NCBI GenBank assembly: GCA_027025555.1
Contig: JALVQN010000131.1
Span: 1-33,134, forward strand
Origin: Desulfobacterales bacterium
GTDB taxonomy: Bacteria > Desulfobacterota > Desulfobacteria > Desulfobacterales > UBA2156
Reading direction: 5' to 3'
DNA: 33,134 bases
Part shown: one piece after another, positions 8,006 to 16,461 of the stretch
How positions within the stretch are numbered: the stretch's first letter is position 1
Layout: each line of letters starts with the position of its first letter
Notes under the pieces: generated by a model
Database searches by the model: none
What the model was told of the DNA's origin: nothing
Seen by the model: only the letters and a program-made list of their open reading frames with translations
Position numbers and translations under genes: made by a program

Positions 8006-9172
8006 ATGCGAAGACAGGAAATCGATTATCTCTTTTCCCATATGCTCCAGTCGCACGAGGGTGTTTCAGACTTGAATTTCACGGTGGGAAAGCCGCCCCA
8101 GGTGGAGGCCTATGGAGAACTGCTGCCGGTCACCACCCAACCGCCCATCAAAAAGCTCACCCCCTATCAGACCGAAACCCTGGCTCTCAGCCTCATCAAT
8201 GCCAACCGCCGTCTCACCGAACACCTGCTGACCATGGGCTCTTGCGACCTTTCCTATTTCCTGGGCACCAAGGCCCGGTTCAGGGTCAACATCTTCTCCC
8301 AGTCCGGGAACTATTCCATTGTCATGCGGAAACTGGAATCGAAGGTGCCCACCATCCAAGAGCTCGATTTGCCGAAGGTCTTCTTCGATATCGCCATGGA
8401 AAGAAACGGTATCGTATTCTTCACCGGCGCCACCGGAACCGGGAAAACAACCTCTTTGGCAGCCATTCTGGAAGAAGTCAATGAGAAGAAGCCGGTCCAT
8501 GTGATCACGCTGGAAGACCCCATCGAATACCAACACACCCACAAACGCGCCACCTTCAACCAGAGGGAACTCGGAGCGGATTTCGACACGTTTGCCCACG
8601 GCCTGAGGGCCGCCCTCCGCCAGGCCCCCAAGGTGATCCTGGTGGGCGAAATGCGGGACCGGGAGAGTGTTGAAATCGGGCTGACCGCGGCGGAGACCGG
8701 GCATCTGGTCCTCACCACCCTTCACACCGTGGATGCCGGACAGACCATCGCCCGGTTGCTGGGGATGTTCACCACCGAGGAGGAACGGCAGATCCGGATC
8801 CGACTGGCCGACACCCTGCGATGGGTGGTGTGCCAGCGGCTCCTCCCCAAGAGGGGGGGCGGACGGGTGGCCGCCTTTGAAATCCTAAGGACCAACCTGA
8901 GGGTGAAGGACGCCGTCTTGCACGGAGAATCCGAAGGGAAGACCTTTTATGAAATCATGCAGGCCGGCAGGGCTTTTGGAATGACCACTTTCGACGAGTC
9001 CATCGTGGGACTGTACGAGGCCGGGCTCGTCACCGAGGAGACGGCCCTGGCCTATGCCTCCCGGAAAGCCATGGTGGGCCGGGGCATCGACGCGGTGAAG
9101 AGCGCGCGGGGGGAGGCCACCACGGATATCGAGAAACTCGAACTGGACAGATCCTACAACAAATCCCGCTAG
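8006..9172 (+). CDS. PilT/PilU-family secretion ATPase
   Basis: Walker A GATGTGKTTSLAAIL; VILVGEMRDRESVEIGLTAAETGHLVLTTLHTVDAGQTIARL; divergent N-terminus relative to the upstream pilT. Confidence 0.9.
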   Translation: MRRQEIDYLFSHMLQSHEGVSDLNFTVGKPPQVEAYGELLPVTTQPPIKKLTPYQTETLALSLINANRRLTEHLLTMGSCDLSYFLGTKARFRVNIFSQSGNYSIVMRKLESKVPTIQELDLPKVFFDIAMERNGIVFFTGATGTGKTTSLAAILEEVNEKKPVHVITLEDPIEYQHTHKRATFNQRELGADFDTFAHGLRAALRQAPKVILVGEMRDRESVEIGLTAAETGHLVLTTLHTVDAGQTIARLLGMFTTEEERQIRIRLADTLRWVVCQRLLPKRGGGRVAAFEILRTNLRVKDAVLHGESEGKTFYEIMQAGRAFGMTTFDESIVGLYEAGLVTEETALAYASRKAMVGRGIDAVKSARGEATTDIEKLELDRSYNKSR

Positions 9173-9204
9173 AAGGACCCGCCGCTTAAAGGAGAACCTT
9201 TTCG

Positions 9205-9846
9205 ATGACTATCAGGTGTCAGGCGTGCAAGAGCGTGTTCAAGATTCCCGATGAGAAGATTGAAAAAATGAAAGGCACGGTCTTGGCGTGCCCCAAGTGC
9301 GGCGGGAAGGTCCCCGTCCACGGATCCGGGGCGCACGCCGCCGGTGGGGAGTCGAACCCGGAGAAGCCCCTCACCTACGATGCATCCAAGAAGCCTTTCG
9401 ATTTCCTTGATGCCGGAAGCCGGACCGCCATCGTCTGCGCCACGGATCCCCCCGTGAAGGCGGCCATGCTCAGGGCCCTGGAGGAGATGGGCTACCATGT
9501 GACCCGGGTCCAGAATTCCAGGGAAGCCTTGAGGAATATGTGGTACCACACCTATAACCTCGTTTTGCTGGATGAACTGTTCGACACGGACCACCCGGAC
9601 CGCAACCGGGTGCTGGCCTACCTGCAGGGGCTGGGCATGGCCATGCGCCGGGAGATGGTGGCGGTCCTGTTCAGCCGGAGCCTCAACACCATGGACGAGA
9701 TGGGGGCCTTTCAAAAAAGCGTCAATCAGATCATTAACGTCAAGCATCTTCCGGAGACCTCCCGGATCCTCCGGATGACGCTTAAGGCCCATGAGACTTT
9801 TTACCGGATTTACCGTGATGTGGCGCAAAAGGAGACCACCTTATAA
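9205..9846 (+). CDS. Zinc-ribbon (MJ0042-type) protein with C-terminal receiver-like domain
   Basis: MTIRCQACKSVFKIPDEKIEKMKGTVLACPKCGGKVPV (two CxxC); linker; RTAIVCATDPPVKAAMLRALEEMGYHVTRVQNSREALRNMWYHTYNLVLLDELFD...NQIINVKHL resembling a CheY fold. Confidence 0.75.
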   Translation: MTIRCQACKSVFKIPDEKIEKMKGTVLACPKCGGKVPVHGSGAHAAGGESNPEKPLTYDASKKPFDFLDAGSRTAIVCATDPPVKAAMLRALEEMGYHVTRVQNSREALRNMWYHTYNLVLLDELFDTDHPDRNRVLAYLQGLGMAMRREMVAVLFSRSLNTMDEMGAFQKSVNQIINVKHLPETSRILRMTLKAHETFYRIYRDVAQKETTL

Positions 9847-9857
9847 AGGAAAACCCT

Positions 9858-10805
9858 TTGCATAAAGCGCCCCCTCCTTTACGGCGACCCCCGGGAGCCG
9901 AAATCCAGCGGGTTTTTCAGGGACTCTATCATATCACCCTTCCCGGTCCACTTCCCGGATTCCATCGTTTCATCAATGTATGGCTGTACCGGAACCGGGA
10001 GACCTTTCTGGTGGATGTGGGGCCGGCGTCCACGGCGCCTGCCCTGGTGGACGCCCTCAGGCGGCTGGATATCAAGCGCCTGGACTGGATCCTCTTGACC
10101 CACATCCACCTGGACCATGCCGGCGCCGTCGGGAGGGTGGCCCGCCGCTTTCCGGAGAGCCGGGTGGCCTGCCATGCCTCGGCCATTGACCATCTTGCGG
10201 CACCGGAGCGTTTGTGGGAAGGCACCCTGAAGACCCTGGGGAGACTCGCCGAGGCTTACGGCCCGCCGGAGGCCCTTTCCCGGGCCCGCCTGGTGGAGGC
10301 CGCAGGCCTTGATCTTCCCGGAGTGCGCGCCGTCCTCACCCCGGGCCATGCCGCGCATCACGTGAGCTATCTCATGGGGAAGACGCTCTTCGCGGGTGAG
10401 GCCTCCGGCGTGATCCTCCCCGGAGGGTCGCCTTTGCCCTACATCCGTCCGGCCACGCCGCCCAAACTCTTCCTGGAGACCTTCCTCGAGAGTCTTGACC
10501 GGTTGATGGGCCTCAACCCCGAGAGTCTTTGCTGCGGCCACTTCGGGATCCATCCGGAGGCTGTTTCCCTCATGCGCGCCCACAGGGACCAGCTGCTCTT
10601 GTGGCGGCGATGCATCCTTGAGACCTTGGACCGAACCCGGGGAGAAGATCCGGCGACGGCCTGTCTGGAGGCCCTCCTGGAAGCGGATCCGAGGATCCGG
10701 GGACTTTTTCGCATGGATGGGGCGACCCGGGAGCGGGAGCGCTTCTTCATGAAAAACAGCGTCCGGGGCTTCCTGGAGGCCCTTGGGAGGGAAAAAAGGC
10801 CGTGA
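9858..10805 (+). CDS. MBL-fold metallo-hydrolase
   Basis: FINVWLYRNRETFLVDVGPAS...WILLTHIHLDHAGAVGRVARRFP...LTPGHAAHHVSYLMGKTLFAGE: HxHxDH motif. Start uncertain (TTG at 9858). Confidence 0.88.
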   Translation: MHKAPPPLRRPPGAEIQRVFQGLYHITLPGPLPGFHRFINVWLYRNRETFLVDVGPASTAPALVDALRRLDIKRLDWILLTHIHLDHAGAVGRVARRFPESRVACHASAIDHLAAPERLWEGTLKTLGRLAEAYGPPEALSRARLVEAAGLDLPGVRAVLTPGHAAHHVSYLMGKTLFAGEASGVILPGGSPLPYIRPATPPKLFLETFLESLDRLMGLNPESLCCGHFGIHPEAVSLMRAHRDQLLLWRRCILETLDRTRGEDPATACLEALLEADPRIRGLFRMDGATRERERFFMKNSVRGFLEALGREKRP

Positions 10806-10897
10806 AAGGCTTCCGGCCGGACCAGATCAGGGTGGCCCTGGGGATTGCGCTTGTGGCCCTGGCCCTTTTTGTCTACCGATGGCTTCGACCCCGGTGA
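10802..10897 (+). CDS. 31-aa single-TM microprotein (putative), overlapping the MBL stop codon
   Basis: GTG at 10802 in a GTGA overlap with the upstream TGA; VKGFRPDQIRVALGIALVALALFVYRWLRPR*: hydrophobic core flanked by basic residues. Below track length threshold. Confidence 0.4.
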   Translation: MKGFRPDQIRVALGIALVALALFVYRWLRPR

Positions 10898-11667
10898 GAT
10901 GCAACGGGGGCTCGCCCTGACGCCGGTTCTCCCGTCTTTTCCAGGGCCTTTTGGATGGCGTTTGCGATGCCCATGGCGGCTTGCCTGGGGTCTTCGGCGT
11001 CCCGGATGGGGCGACCGATCACCAGGTAGTCGGCTCCCTCCCGGATGGCCTTCGCCGGGGTGACCACACGCGCCTGGTCGTCTGCGGCAGGGACCTCCCC
11101 GGCCGGTCGGATCCCGGGCACCACGGCAATAAAGTCCTTGCCGAGGGCCTCTTTGATCCGTTTCACTTCAAGACCGGAGCAGACCACGCCGGCGCATCCG
11201 GCGTCTTTGGCCATGGCCGCCCTTTTCAGGACCAGGCGGCCGGGGTCCTCCCAATAGGGACCGCCGTATCCGGCCTCTTTGAGATCTTCTCCAGAGATGC
11301 TCGTCAAAAGCGTAACCCCCAAAAGACGCACCCTTTGCCGGCTTCCCGTCACCGCCGAGGCGAGCATGGCCCTGGAATCGCCGCAATGGAGGGTGGCAAA
11401 TGCCACATCCAGTTCGGAAAGGGCGCGGGTGGCCCGGGATACCGTCTCGGGGATGTCGTGGAGCTTGAGATCCAGAAATATCTTGGCCGACCCCATGGCG
11501 GATACCGAGCGAACAATGGCCGGGCCGCAGCGGATGAAAAGCTCCAGGCCGATCTTGAAAAGCCCCACGGCGCCCGAGAGCATCCGGGCATAAGCGAGGG
11601 CCTCTTTTTCGGAAGACACGTCCAGGGCGAAAACGATGCGGTCTTCGGGCCGGCGGGGCGTTATCAT
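10873..11667 (-). CDS. pyrF: Orotidine-5'-phosphate decarboxylase
   Basis: RIVFALDVSSEKEALAYARML...KIFLDLKLHDIPETVSRATRAL...VVPGIRPAGEVPAADDQARVVTPAKAIREGADYLVIGRPI. Confidence 0.95.
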   Translation of the reverse strand: MITPRRPEDRIVFALDVSSEKEALAYARMLSGAVGLFKIGLELFIRCGPAIVRSVSAMGSAKIFLDLKLHDIPETVSRATRALSELDVAFATLHCGDSRAMLASAVTGSRQRVRLLGVTLLTSISGEDLKEAGYGGPYWEDPGRLVLKRAAMAKDAGCAGVVCSGLEVKRIKEALGKDFIAVVPGIRPAGEVPAADDQARVVTPAKAIREGADYLVIGRPIRDAEDPRQAAMGIANAIQKALEKTGEPASGRAPVASHRGRSHR

Positions 11668-11679
11668 GGAAGGCCTCCT

Positions 11680-11865
11680 TTACTTGACGGCCCCCGGCGC
11701 GGCGCCGGCGGCCAGCGATCCGGCGTCTCCGGGGATCCGGGTGACAGAAGTTTTGAATCCTCCGAGGATCCTTTGGGCCCGGGCGGCAACGCGGGGCCCT
11801 TGGGTGGCGGTCGTCCCTCCCCTGGATTGGGGGTTCACGATGAAGACCGTATCGGGTGAAGCCAT
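11680..11865 (-). pseudogene. Truncated diacylglycerol/lipid-kinase-like N-terminal fragment (61 aa)
   Basis: ATG at 11865 preceded by AAGGAG: MASPDTVFIVNPQSRGGTTATQGPRVAARAQRILGGFKTSVTRIPGDAGSLAAGAAPGAVK*. FIVNPQSRxGTT...GDAxxLA resembles the DAGK catalytic N-terminus; no catalytic core follows before pyrF. Confidence 0.55.
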
Positions 11866-12133
11866 GGGTTCTCCTTGCCACCATCCGGGACCGTGTATTC
11901 CCGGGGCATCCGTGCGTTCCCGGGTCCCTTCATAGGACAAAACGCCCCATGCGAAAAGCTTTTTTGCCGGAAAAGGGCGATGAAAAATCTGTTGAAGGCA
12001 TCGGGGGGATGATGATATGGGCTTTTCGAGTCGGGTTGCGACCACGCTTCAGAAAAAGCACGCCCGGACCGGATGGAGCGGCCCCGGGCCACAGGAATTC
12101 TGAAAAGACGGGAGAGGGAGGCCCTTGAAGATC

Positions 12134-13558
12134 ATGGAGCAGGGAAATGGAAAACAGGCGCTGTTGCGGGCGCTTCCGGGTGTGGACCGGGTGATCGCTT
12201 CCGCCAGGCAGGATGCCTTTTTCGATCCGGTTCCCCACACCCTTTTGACCCAGGGGGTGCGGGAGGTCCTCTCCTTGTTACGCCAAGCGATCCTGGCCGG
12301 AAAAGAGGGCCTCGAGGCAAAAGACCTGGCCATGGAGACGATATTGGCGCGCGTCCGGGAGCGCGTGGGGCGACGCCTCTCACCCCGGCTCAAGCGGGTG
12401 GTCAACGGAACCGGTGTGGTGGTCCATACCAACCTCGGGCGTTCCCTTCTTCCCGAGAATGCGGTGGACAATCTTGTTGCGCTGGGGTCCGGCTATTCCA
12501 ACCTGGAGTTTGATCTTTCCAAAGGGGTCCGGGGCTCCCGGTATGCGATCGTGGAGGCGCTCTTGTGCGAGATCTCCGGCGGTGAGGCGGCCATGGCGGT
12601 GAACAACAATGCCGGCGCCGTCCTCCTCTGCCTGGAGACACTGGCCAGGGGGAAGAAAGTCATCGTTTCCCGGGGAGAGCTGGTGGAAATCGGCGGGTCC
12701 TTCAGGATCCCGGATGTGATGACCAAAAGCGGCGCCTTCCTGAAGGAGGTGGGCACGACCAACCGGACCCATCTTTTTGACTACGAGAATGCCATCGAGG
12801 AGCAGACGGCGCTTCTGCTCAAGGTGCACCGGAGCAATTACAGCGTGGTGGGATTTACGGCCAGCGTCTCCTTGAAGGCCCTCGTGGAACTGGGCCGAAC
12901 CTATCACCTTCCCGTCATGGAAGACCTGGGCAGCGGGACCTTCATCGATTTTTCCGGGTACGGACTCACCAAAGAACCCACGGTGCAGGAGTCCATCGCC
13001 TCCGGTGCCGACGTGGTCACCTTCAGCGGGGATAAGTTGCTCGGCGGTCCCCAAGCCGGGATCATCATCGGCAAGAGGGAGATTTTGGAAAAAATCAAAA
13101 AAAACCCCTTGACCCGGGCCCTGAGAATCGACAAGCTGACACTTGCGGCCCTGGAAAGCACCCTGGCCCTGTACCGGGACGAGAACAGGGCCGTTGCGGC
13201 GATCCCCACCCTGAAGATGATCCTGGCGCCTTTTGCCGAGATCGAAAAGCGTGCCCGGCGCCTGCAGCGGATGTTGAAATCCCTGGGCTCCAGGCGTCTT
13301 CGGATTGTTTTGATGGATCTTCCTTCCCGGGTGGGGGGCGGCGCCTTGCCCCTGCAGGATCTGCCCTCCAAGTGTCTCGGTATCCAGGTGGAGGGGATGT
13401 CGGCCAATGCCGTGGAACGGTTCATGCGGGAAGAGGCCGAGACGCCGGTCATCGGCCGGATCGAAGCGGATCGCTTTGTTCTGGATCCACGGACCATTCA
13501 AGAAAAGGAGATGCCTCTCATCAAAAGCGTTTTTTCCGAGTTGCTCCAAAGGGGCTGA
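12134..13558 (+). CDS. selA: L-seryl-tRNA(Sec) selenium transferase
   Basis: RVVNGTGVVVHTNLGRSLLPENAVDNL...YSNLEFDLSKGVRGSRY...VTFSGDKLLGGPQAGIIIGKREILEKIKKNPLTRALRIDKLTLAALESTL. ORF track starts at TTG 12125. Confidence 0.95.
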   Translation: MEQGNGKQALLRALPGVDRVIASARQDAFFDPVPHTLLTQGVREVLSLLRQAILAGKEGLEAKDLAMETILARVRERVGRRLSPRLKRVVNGTGVVVHTNLGRSLLPENAVDNLVALGSGYSNLEFDLSKGVRGSRYAIVEALLCEISGGEAAMAVNNNAGAVLLCLETLARGKKVIVSRGELVEIGGSFRIPDVMTKSGAFLKEVGTTNRTHLFDYENAIEEQTALLLKVHRSNYSVVGFTASVSLKALVELGRTYHLPVMEDLGSGTFIDFSGYGLTKEPTVQESIASGADVVTFSGDKLLGGPQAGIIIGKREILEKIKKNPLTRALRIDKLTLAALESTLALYRDENRAVAAIPTLKMILAPFAEIEKRARRLQRMLKSLGSRRLRIVLMDLPSRVGGGALPLQDLPSKCLGIQVEGMSANAVERFMREEAETPVIGRIEADRFVLDPRTIQEKEMPLIKSVFSELLQRG

Positions 13559-13560
13559 AG

Positions 13561-14916
13561 ATGTCTGACGGCAGGACGATCCCCTTCAAAGACAAGACCG
13601 CCTCCGGCGCCGTTCTCTTTTCCAGAAGCGATTTTCAGCACTTAAAAAGCCGGACCGCGCCGCAGGATGGCGCCTCCTTCGCTTTTTTGCAAAAGGCCTT
13701 TCCGCAGGGGGCGTCCGAAGAACCCTTCATCGCGTATGCCCTCGGATGCTTAAAGGATTTTTCACGATTCGGCGTCCTCATGATCCGGCTGGATCCTTTG
13801 AATGCGGATTCGGCGGACACCGGCCAAGAAGGGGAAAGCCGGGGGAAGGCACTCGTTCAAGTCCTTGGGGCCTTGTGCAGCGGGAACGGGTCCGGATGGG
13901 GCCCGTATGCGCCGGACCTCTTGTGTTGTTTTTTCCCCAACAAGAGCGATCAGGAGTGCCTGGAGACGGGGAGGAGGCTTCAGGAGCGCCTGAGCCGGCA
14001 CCGGGGGGGCACCGTGAGCGTGGGCTGCGCCCGGTATCCCATGGTCCATTTTTCCAGGATCCAGACCTTTGAGAATGCCCGGAAAACCCTTGATCATGCC
14101 GCCTTTTTCGGACCCGGAAGCCGGGTTGCCTTCGATGCCGTCACTCTCAACATCAGCGGGGATAAACGGTACCAGGAAGGGGATATTCCCGGAGCCATCC
14201 GGGAGTACCAGGCGGCCTTGAAAATCGACCCCACCAATGTCAATGTGCTCAACAGCCTGGGGGTTTGCCACGCGGTGACCGGAAACTGGAAGGAGGCGGT
14301 GGCGCTTTTTGAGACCGCCCTTTGGATCGATCCCGGTGAAGTCATGGCCCGGTACAATCTGGCCCTTGCCGATGAGGCCGACGGGGATACGGACCGCGCC
14401 CTTGGAAGGTACCATGAAATCCTTGGGATTCAGGAGGACCACTTCGAGACCCTGTTTCAGATCGGCCGCCTCTGTTTCGAAAAAGGCCTGCCGGAAAAGG
14501 GCAGGGCGTACCTTGAAAGGGCGGTCTCCGCCAGACCGGGTTCGGGTCCTGCCCACCGATATCTGGGGGAGTGCCTCCTGGCGGCGGGCAACATCGATGA
14601 GGCCCTCAAGGCCTTCAAACAGGCCGTCAAGATCAACCCCAACGATGCGGCGGCCCTTTCCGCACTGGGATACCTTTTCAGCGAGATTGGGGAAAATCCC
14701 GAGGTGGCCCTGGCCTTTTGCAGACAAAGCGTCACCATCGCCCCAAAAGAAGGGCGTTTCTGGTATCGACTGGCCCTGCTTTACCATCGTCAAGGACAGA
14801 CGCGAAATGCCCAAAGGGCCCTTTCGGAAGCCGTCCGGCTGGGGCATCCGGAAACCGACTTGATGGATAAGATCAAACACGACCAAAAGGACCTTCCCGA
14901 TGAAGGCCGACCTTGA
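13561..14916 (+). CDS. TPR protein with N-terminal degenerate GGDEF-like domain
   Basis: ATG 13561 right after the selA stop. N-term: FGVLMIRLDPL...GWGPYAPDLLCCFFP...GGTVSVGCARYP...ARKTLDHAAFFGPGSRVAFD (cyclase-like landmarks, no GG[D/E]EF); then multiple TPRs (AIREYQAALKIDPTNVNVLNSLGVCHAVTGNWKEAVALFETALWIDP...). Confidence 0.85.
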   Translation: MSDGRTIPFKDKTASGAVLFSRSDFQHLKSRTAPQDGASFAFLQKAFPQGASEEPFIAYALGCLKDFSRFGVLMIRLDPLNADSADTGQEGESRGKALVQVLGALCSGNGSGWGPYAPDLLCCFFPNKSDQECLETGRRLQERLSRHRGGTVSVGCARYPMVHFSRIQTFENARKTLDHAAFFGPGSRVAFDAVTLNISGDKRYQEGDIPGAIREYQAALKIDPTNVNVLNSLGVCHAVTGNWKEAVALFETALWIDPGEVMARYNLALADEADGDTDRALGRYHEILGIQEDHFETLFQIGRLCFEKGLPEKGRAYLERAVSARPGSGPAHRYLGECLLAAGNIDEALKAFKQAVKINPNDAAALSALGYLFSEIGENPEVALAFCRQSVTIAPKEGRFWYRLALLYHRQGQTRNAQRALSEAVRLGHPETDLMDKIKHDQKDLPDEGRP

Positions 14917-15487
14917 AAATCATGTCCTGCAGGCGCTTGAAGACAGCCTCCATGTGAAACGCCGGGCCGTCCGGGAGAATCTTTCCGATCTCGTCCGGTG
15001 CGCCGACCTCATGGCCGCCTGTCTTTCCAGCGGCCACAAGATCCTGATTTTCGGAAACGGCGGCAGCGCGGCAGACGCCCAGCATATCGCGGCGGAATTC
15101 GTGAATCGCTTCCGGACCGAACGCCCCCCCTTGGCTGCCGTGGCCCTGACCACCGATACCTCCATCTTAACGTCTGTGGGAAACGATTTCACCTTCCATG
15201 AGATCTTTTCCAAGCAGATCCAGGCCCTGGGCAAGAAAGACGACATGGCTTGGGGGATCAGCACCAGCGGCAACTCCCCCAACGTGCTCAAGGCCCTGGA
15301 GACGGCCCGAAACATGGATCTGATTCCCATTGCCATGAGCGGGGAAGGCGGAAAACTGCCCCGGTACGCAGACCTGTGCCTGCGTGTGCCCGCCGCCAGC
15401 ACCGCCAGGGTCCAGGAGACCCATATCACCATGGCCCATATCCTGTGCGACCTGGTGGATCGACTCCTTTTCCCCGAACGGTTTTAG
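14900..15487 (+). CDS. gmhA: SIS-domain sedoheptulose-7-phosphate isomerase (phosphoheptose isomerase)
   Basis: ILIFGNGGSAADAQHIAAEFVNRFRTERPPLAAVALTTDTSILTSVGNDFTFHEIFSKQIQALGKKDDMAWGISTSGNSPNVLKAL. Confidence 0.93.
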   Translation: MKADLENHVLQALEDSLHVKRRAVRENLSDLVRCADLMAACLSSGHKILIFGNGGSAADAQHIAAEFVNRFRTERPPLAAVALTTDTSILTSVGNDFTFHEIFSKQIQALGKKDDMAWGISTSGNSPNVLKALETARNMDLIPIAMSGEGGKLPRYADLCLRVPAASTARVQETHITMAHILCDLVDRLLFPERF

Positions 15488-15502
15488 CAAGAAGGAACGC
15501 CC

Positions 15503-16444
15503 ATGGCCCGCGCTTTCAACCCTCTCGATTTCAAACGGATCAAAACCTATCCCCTCAAAAAAAGGCCCAGCAAGGTGGAAGCGGCCCAGTTTTGCCGCAC
15601 GCATCACATGGGGAGTTCCTTTGCCGATTTCTTGTCGAGCCTGCCTGACGTATTGGCCGGAAAACAACTCAAAGAAGTGATCGCCGCCACTGCCGCCGCC
15701 GCCGAAAGGGGGAAAACGGTGCTGTTCGGCATGGGCGCCCATGTCATCAAGGTGGGCCTGAGCCCCCTGGTGATCGACCTCATGGAACGGGGCGTCCTCT
15801 CGGCGGTGGCCATGAACGGGGCCGGCATGATCCACGACGTGGAGGTGGCCCTGGCCGGGAAGACTTCCGAGGAGGTGGGCCCGTCCCTGGAGGACGGCAC
15901 CTTCGGCATGGCCGAAGAGACCGGCGCGTTCCTCAACCGTGCCCTGTCTTCAGAGAGCGGAGGACTGGGCGCCCGCGTGGGCAGGGCGATTTTGGCCGGG
16001 AACATGGCGCATCCGGAGCTTTCCATCCTGGCCGCAGGGGCCCGCCTGGGAATCCCCGTGACGGTCCATGTGGCCTTTGGGACCGATATCATTCATATGC
16101 ATCCGGGCTTTGACCCGCAACGCACGGGACAGGCCACCTTCGCCGATTTCGAGACCTTTGCCGCCGTGGTGGCCACCCTGGAGGAAGGGATCTACTTCAA
16201 TGTGGGCTCGGCGGTGATTCTGCCCGAAGTTTTTCTCAAGGCCCTGGCCGTGGTGCGCAATCTGGGCCATCCCGTGAAACATCTCACCACCGTGAACATG
16301 GACTTCATCCGCCACTACCGCCCCATGACCAACGTGGTCTCCCGTCCCACGGCCCGGGGCGGCAGGGGGTATGCGCTGGTGGGGCACCATGAAATCATGG
16401 TGCCCCTTTTGGCCGCAGGGCTCATCGAAGCCCTGCAGCCCTGA
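15503..16444 (+). CDS. Conserved protein of uncertain function, possibly deoxyhypusine-synthase-like Rossmann fold
   Basis: VLFGMGAHVIKVGLSPLVIDLMERGVLSAVAMNGAGMIHDVEVALAGKTSEEVGPSLEDGTFGMAEETGAFLNRAL...TVHVAFGTDIIHMHPGFD...GYALVGHHEIMVPLLAAGLIEAL. CDS solid, family call tentative. Confidence 0.65.
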   Translation: MARAFNPLDFKRIKTYPLKKRPSKVEAAQFCRTHHMGSSFADFLSSLPDVLAGKQLKEVIAATAAAAERGKTVLFGMGAHVIKVGLSPLVIDLMERGVLSAVAMNGAGMIHDVEVALAGKTSEEVGPSLEDGTFGMAEETGAFLNRALSSESGGLGARVGRAILAGNMAHPELSILAAGARLGIPVTVHVAFGTDIIHMHPGFDPQRTGQATFADFETFAAVVATLEEGIYFNVGSAVILPEVFLKALAVVRNLGHPVKHLTTVNMDFIRHYRPMTNVVSRPTARGGRGYALVGHHEIMVPLLAAGLIEALQP

Positions 16445-16461
16445 TCCGCGGCCTGTTTCCG

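Noticed and set aside
12134-13558. selA prompted a search for in-frame UGA selenoproteins in the window
   Set aside because: Each recognised CDS reads through its expected length with ordinary Cys motifs (e.g. WCGYC in the thioredoxin-fold protein); I saw no interrupted redox gene or SECIS-like hairpin. This was by eye only.
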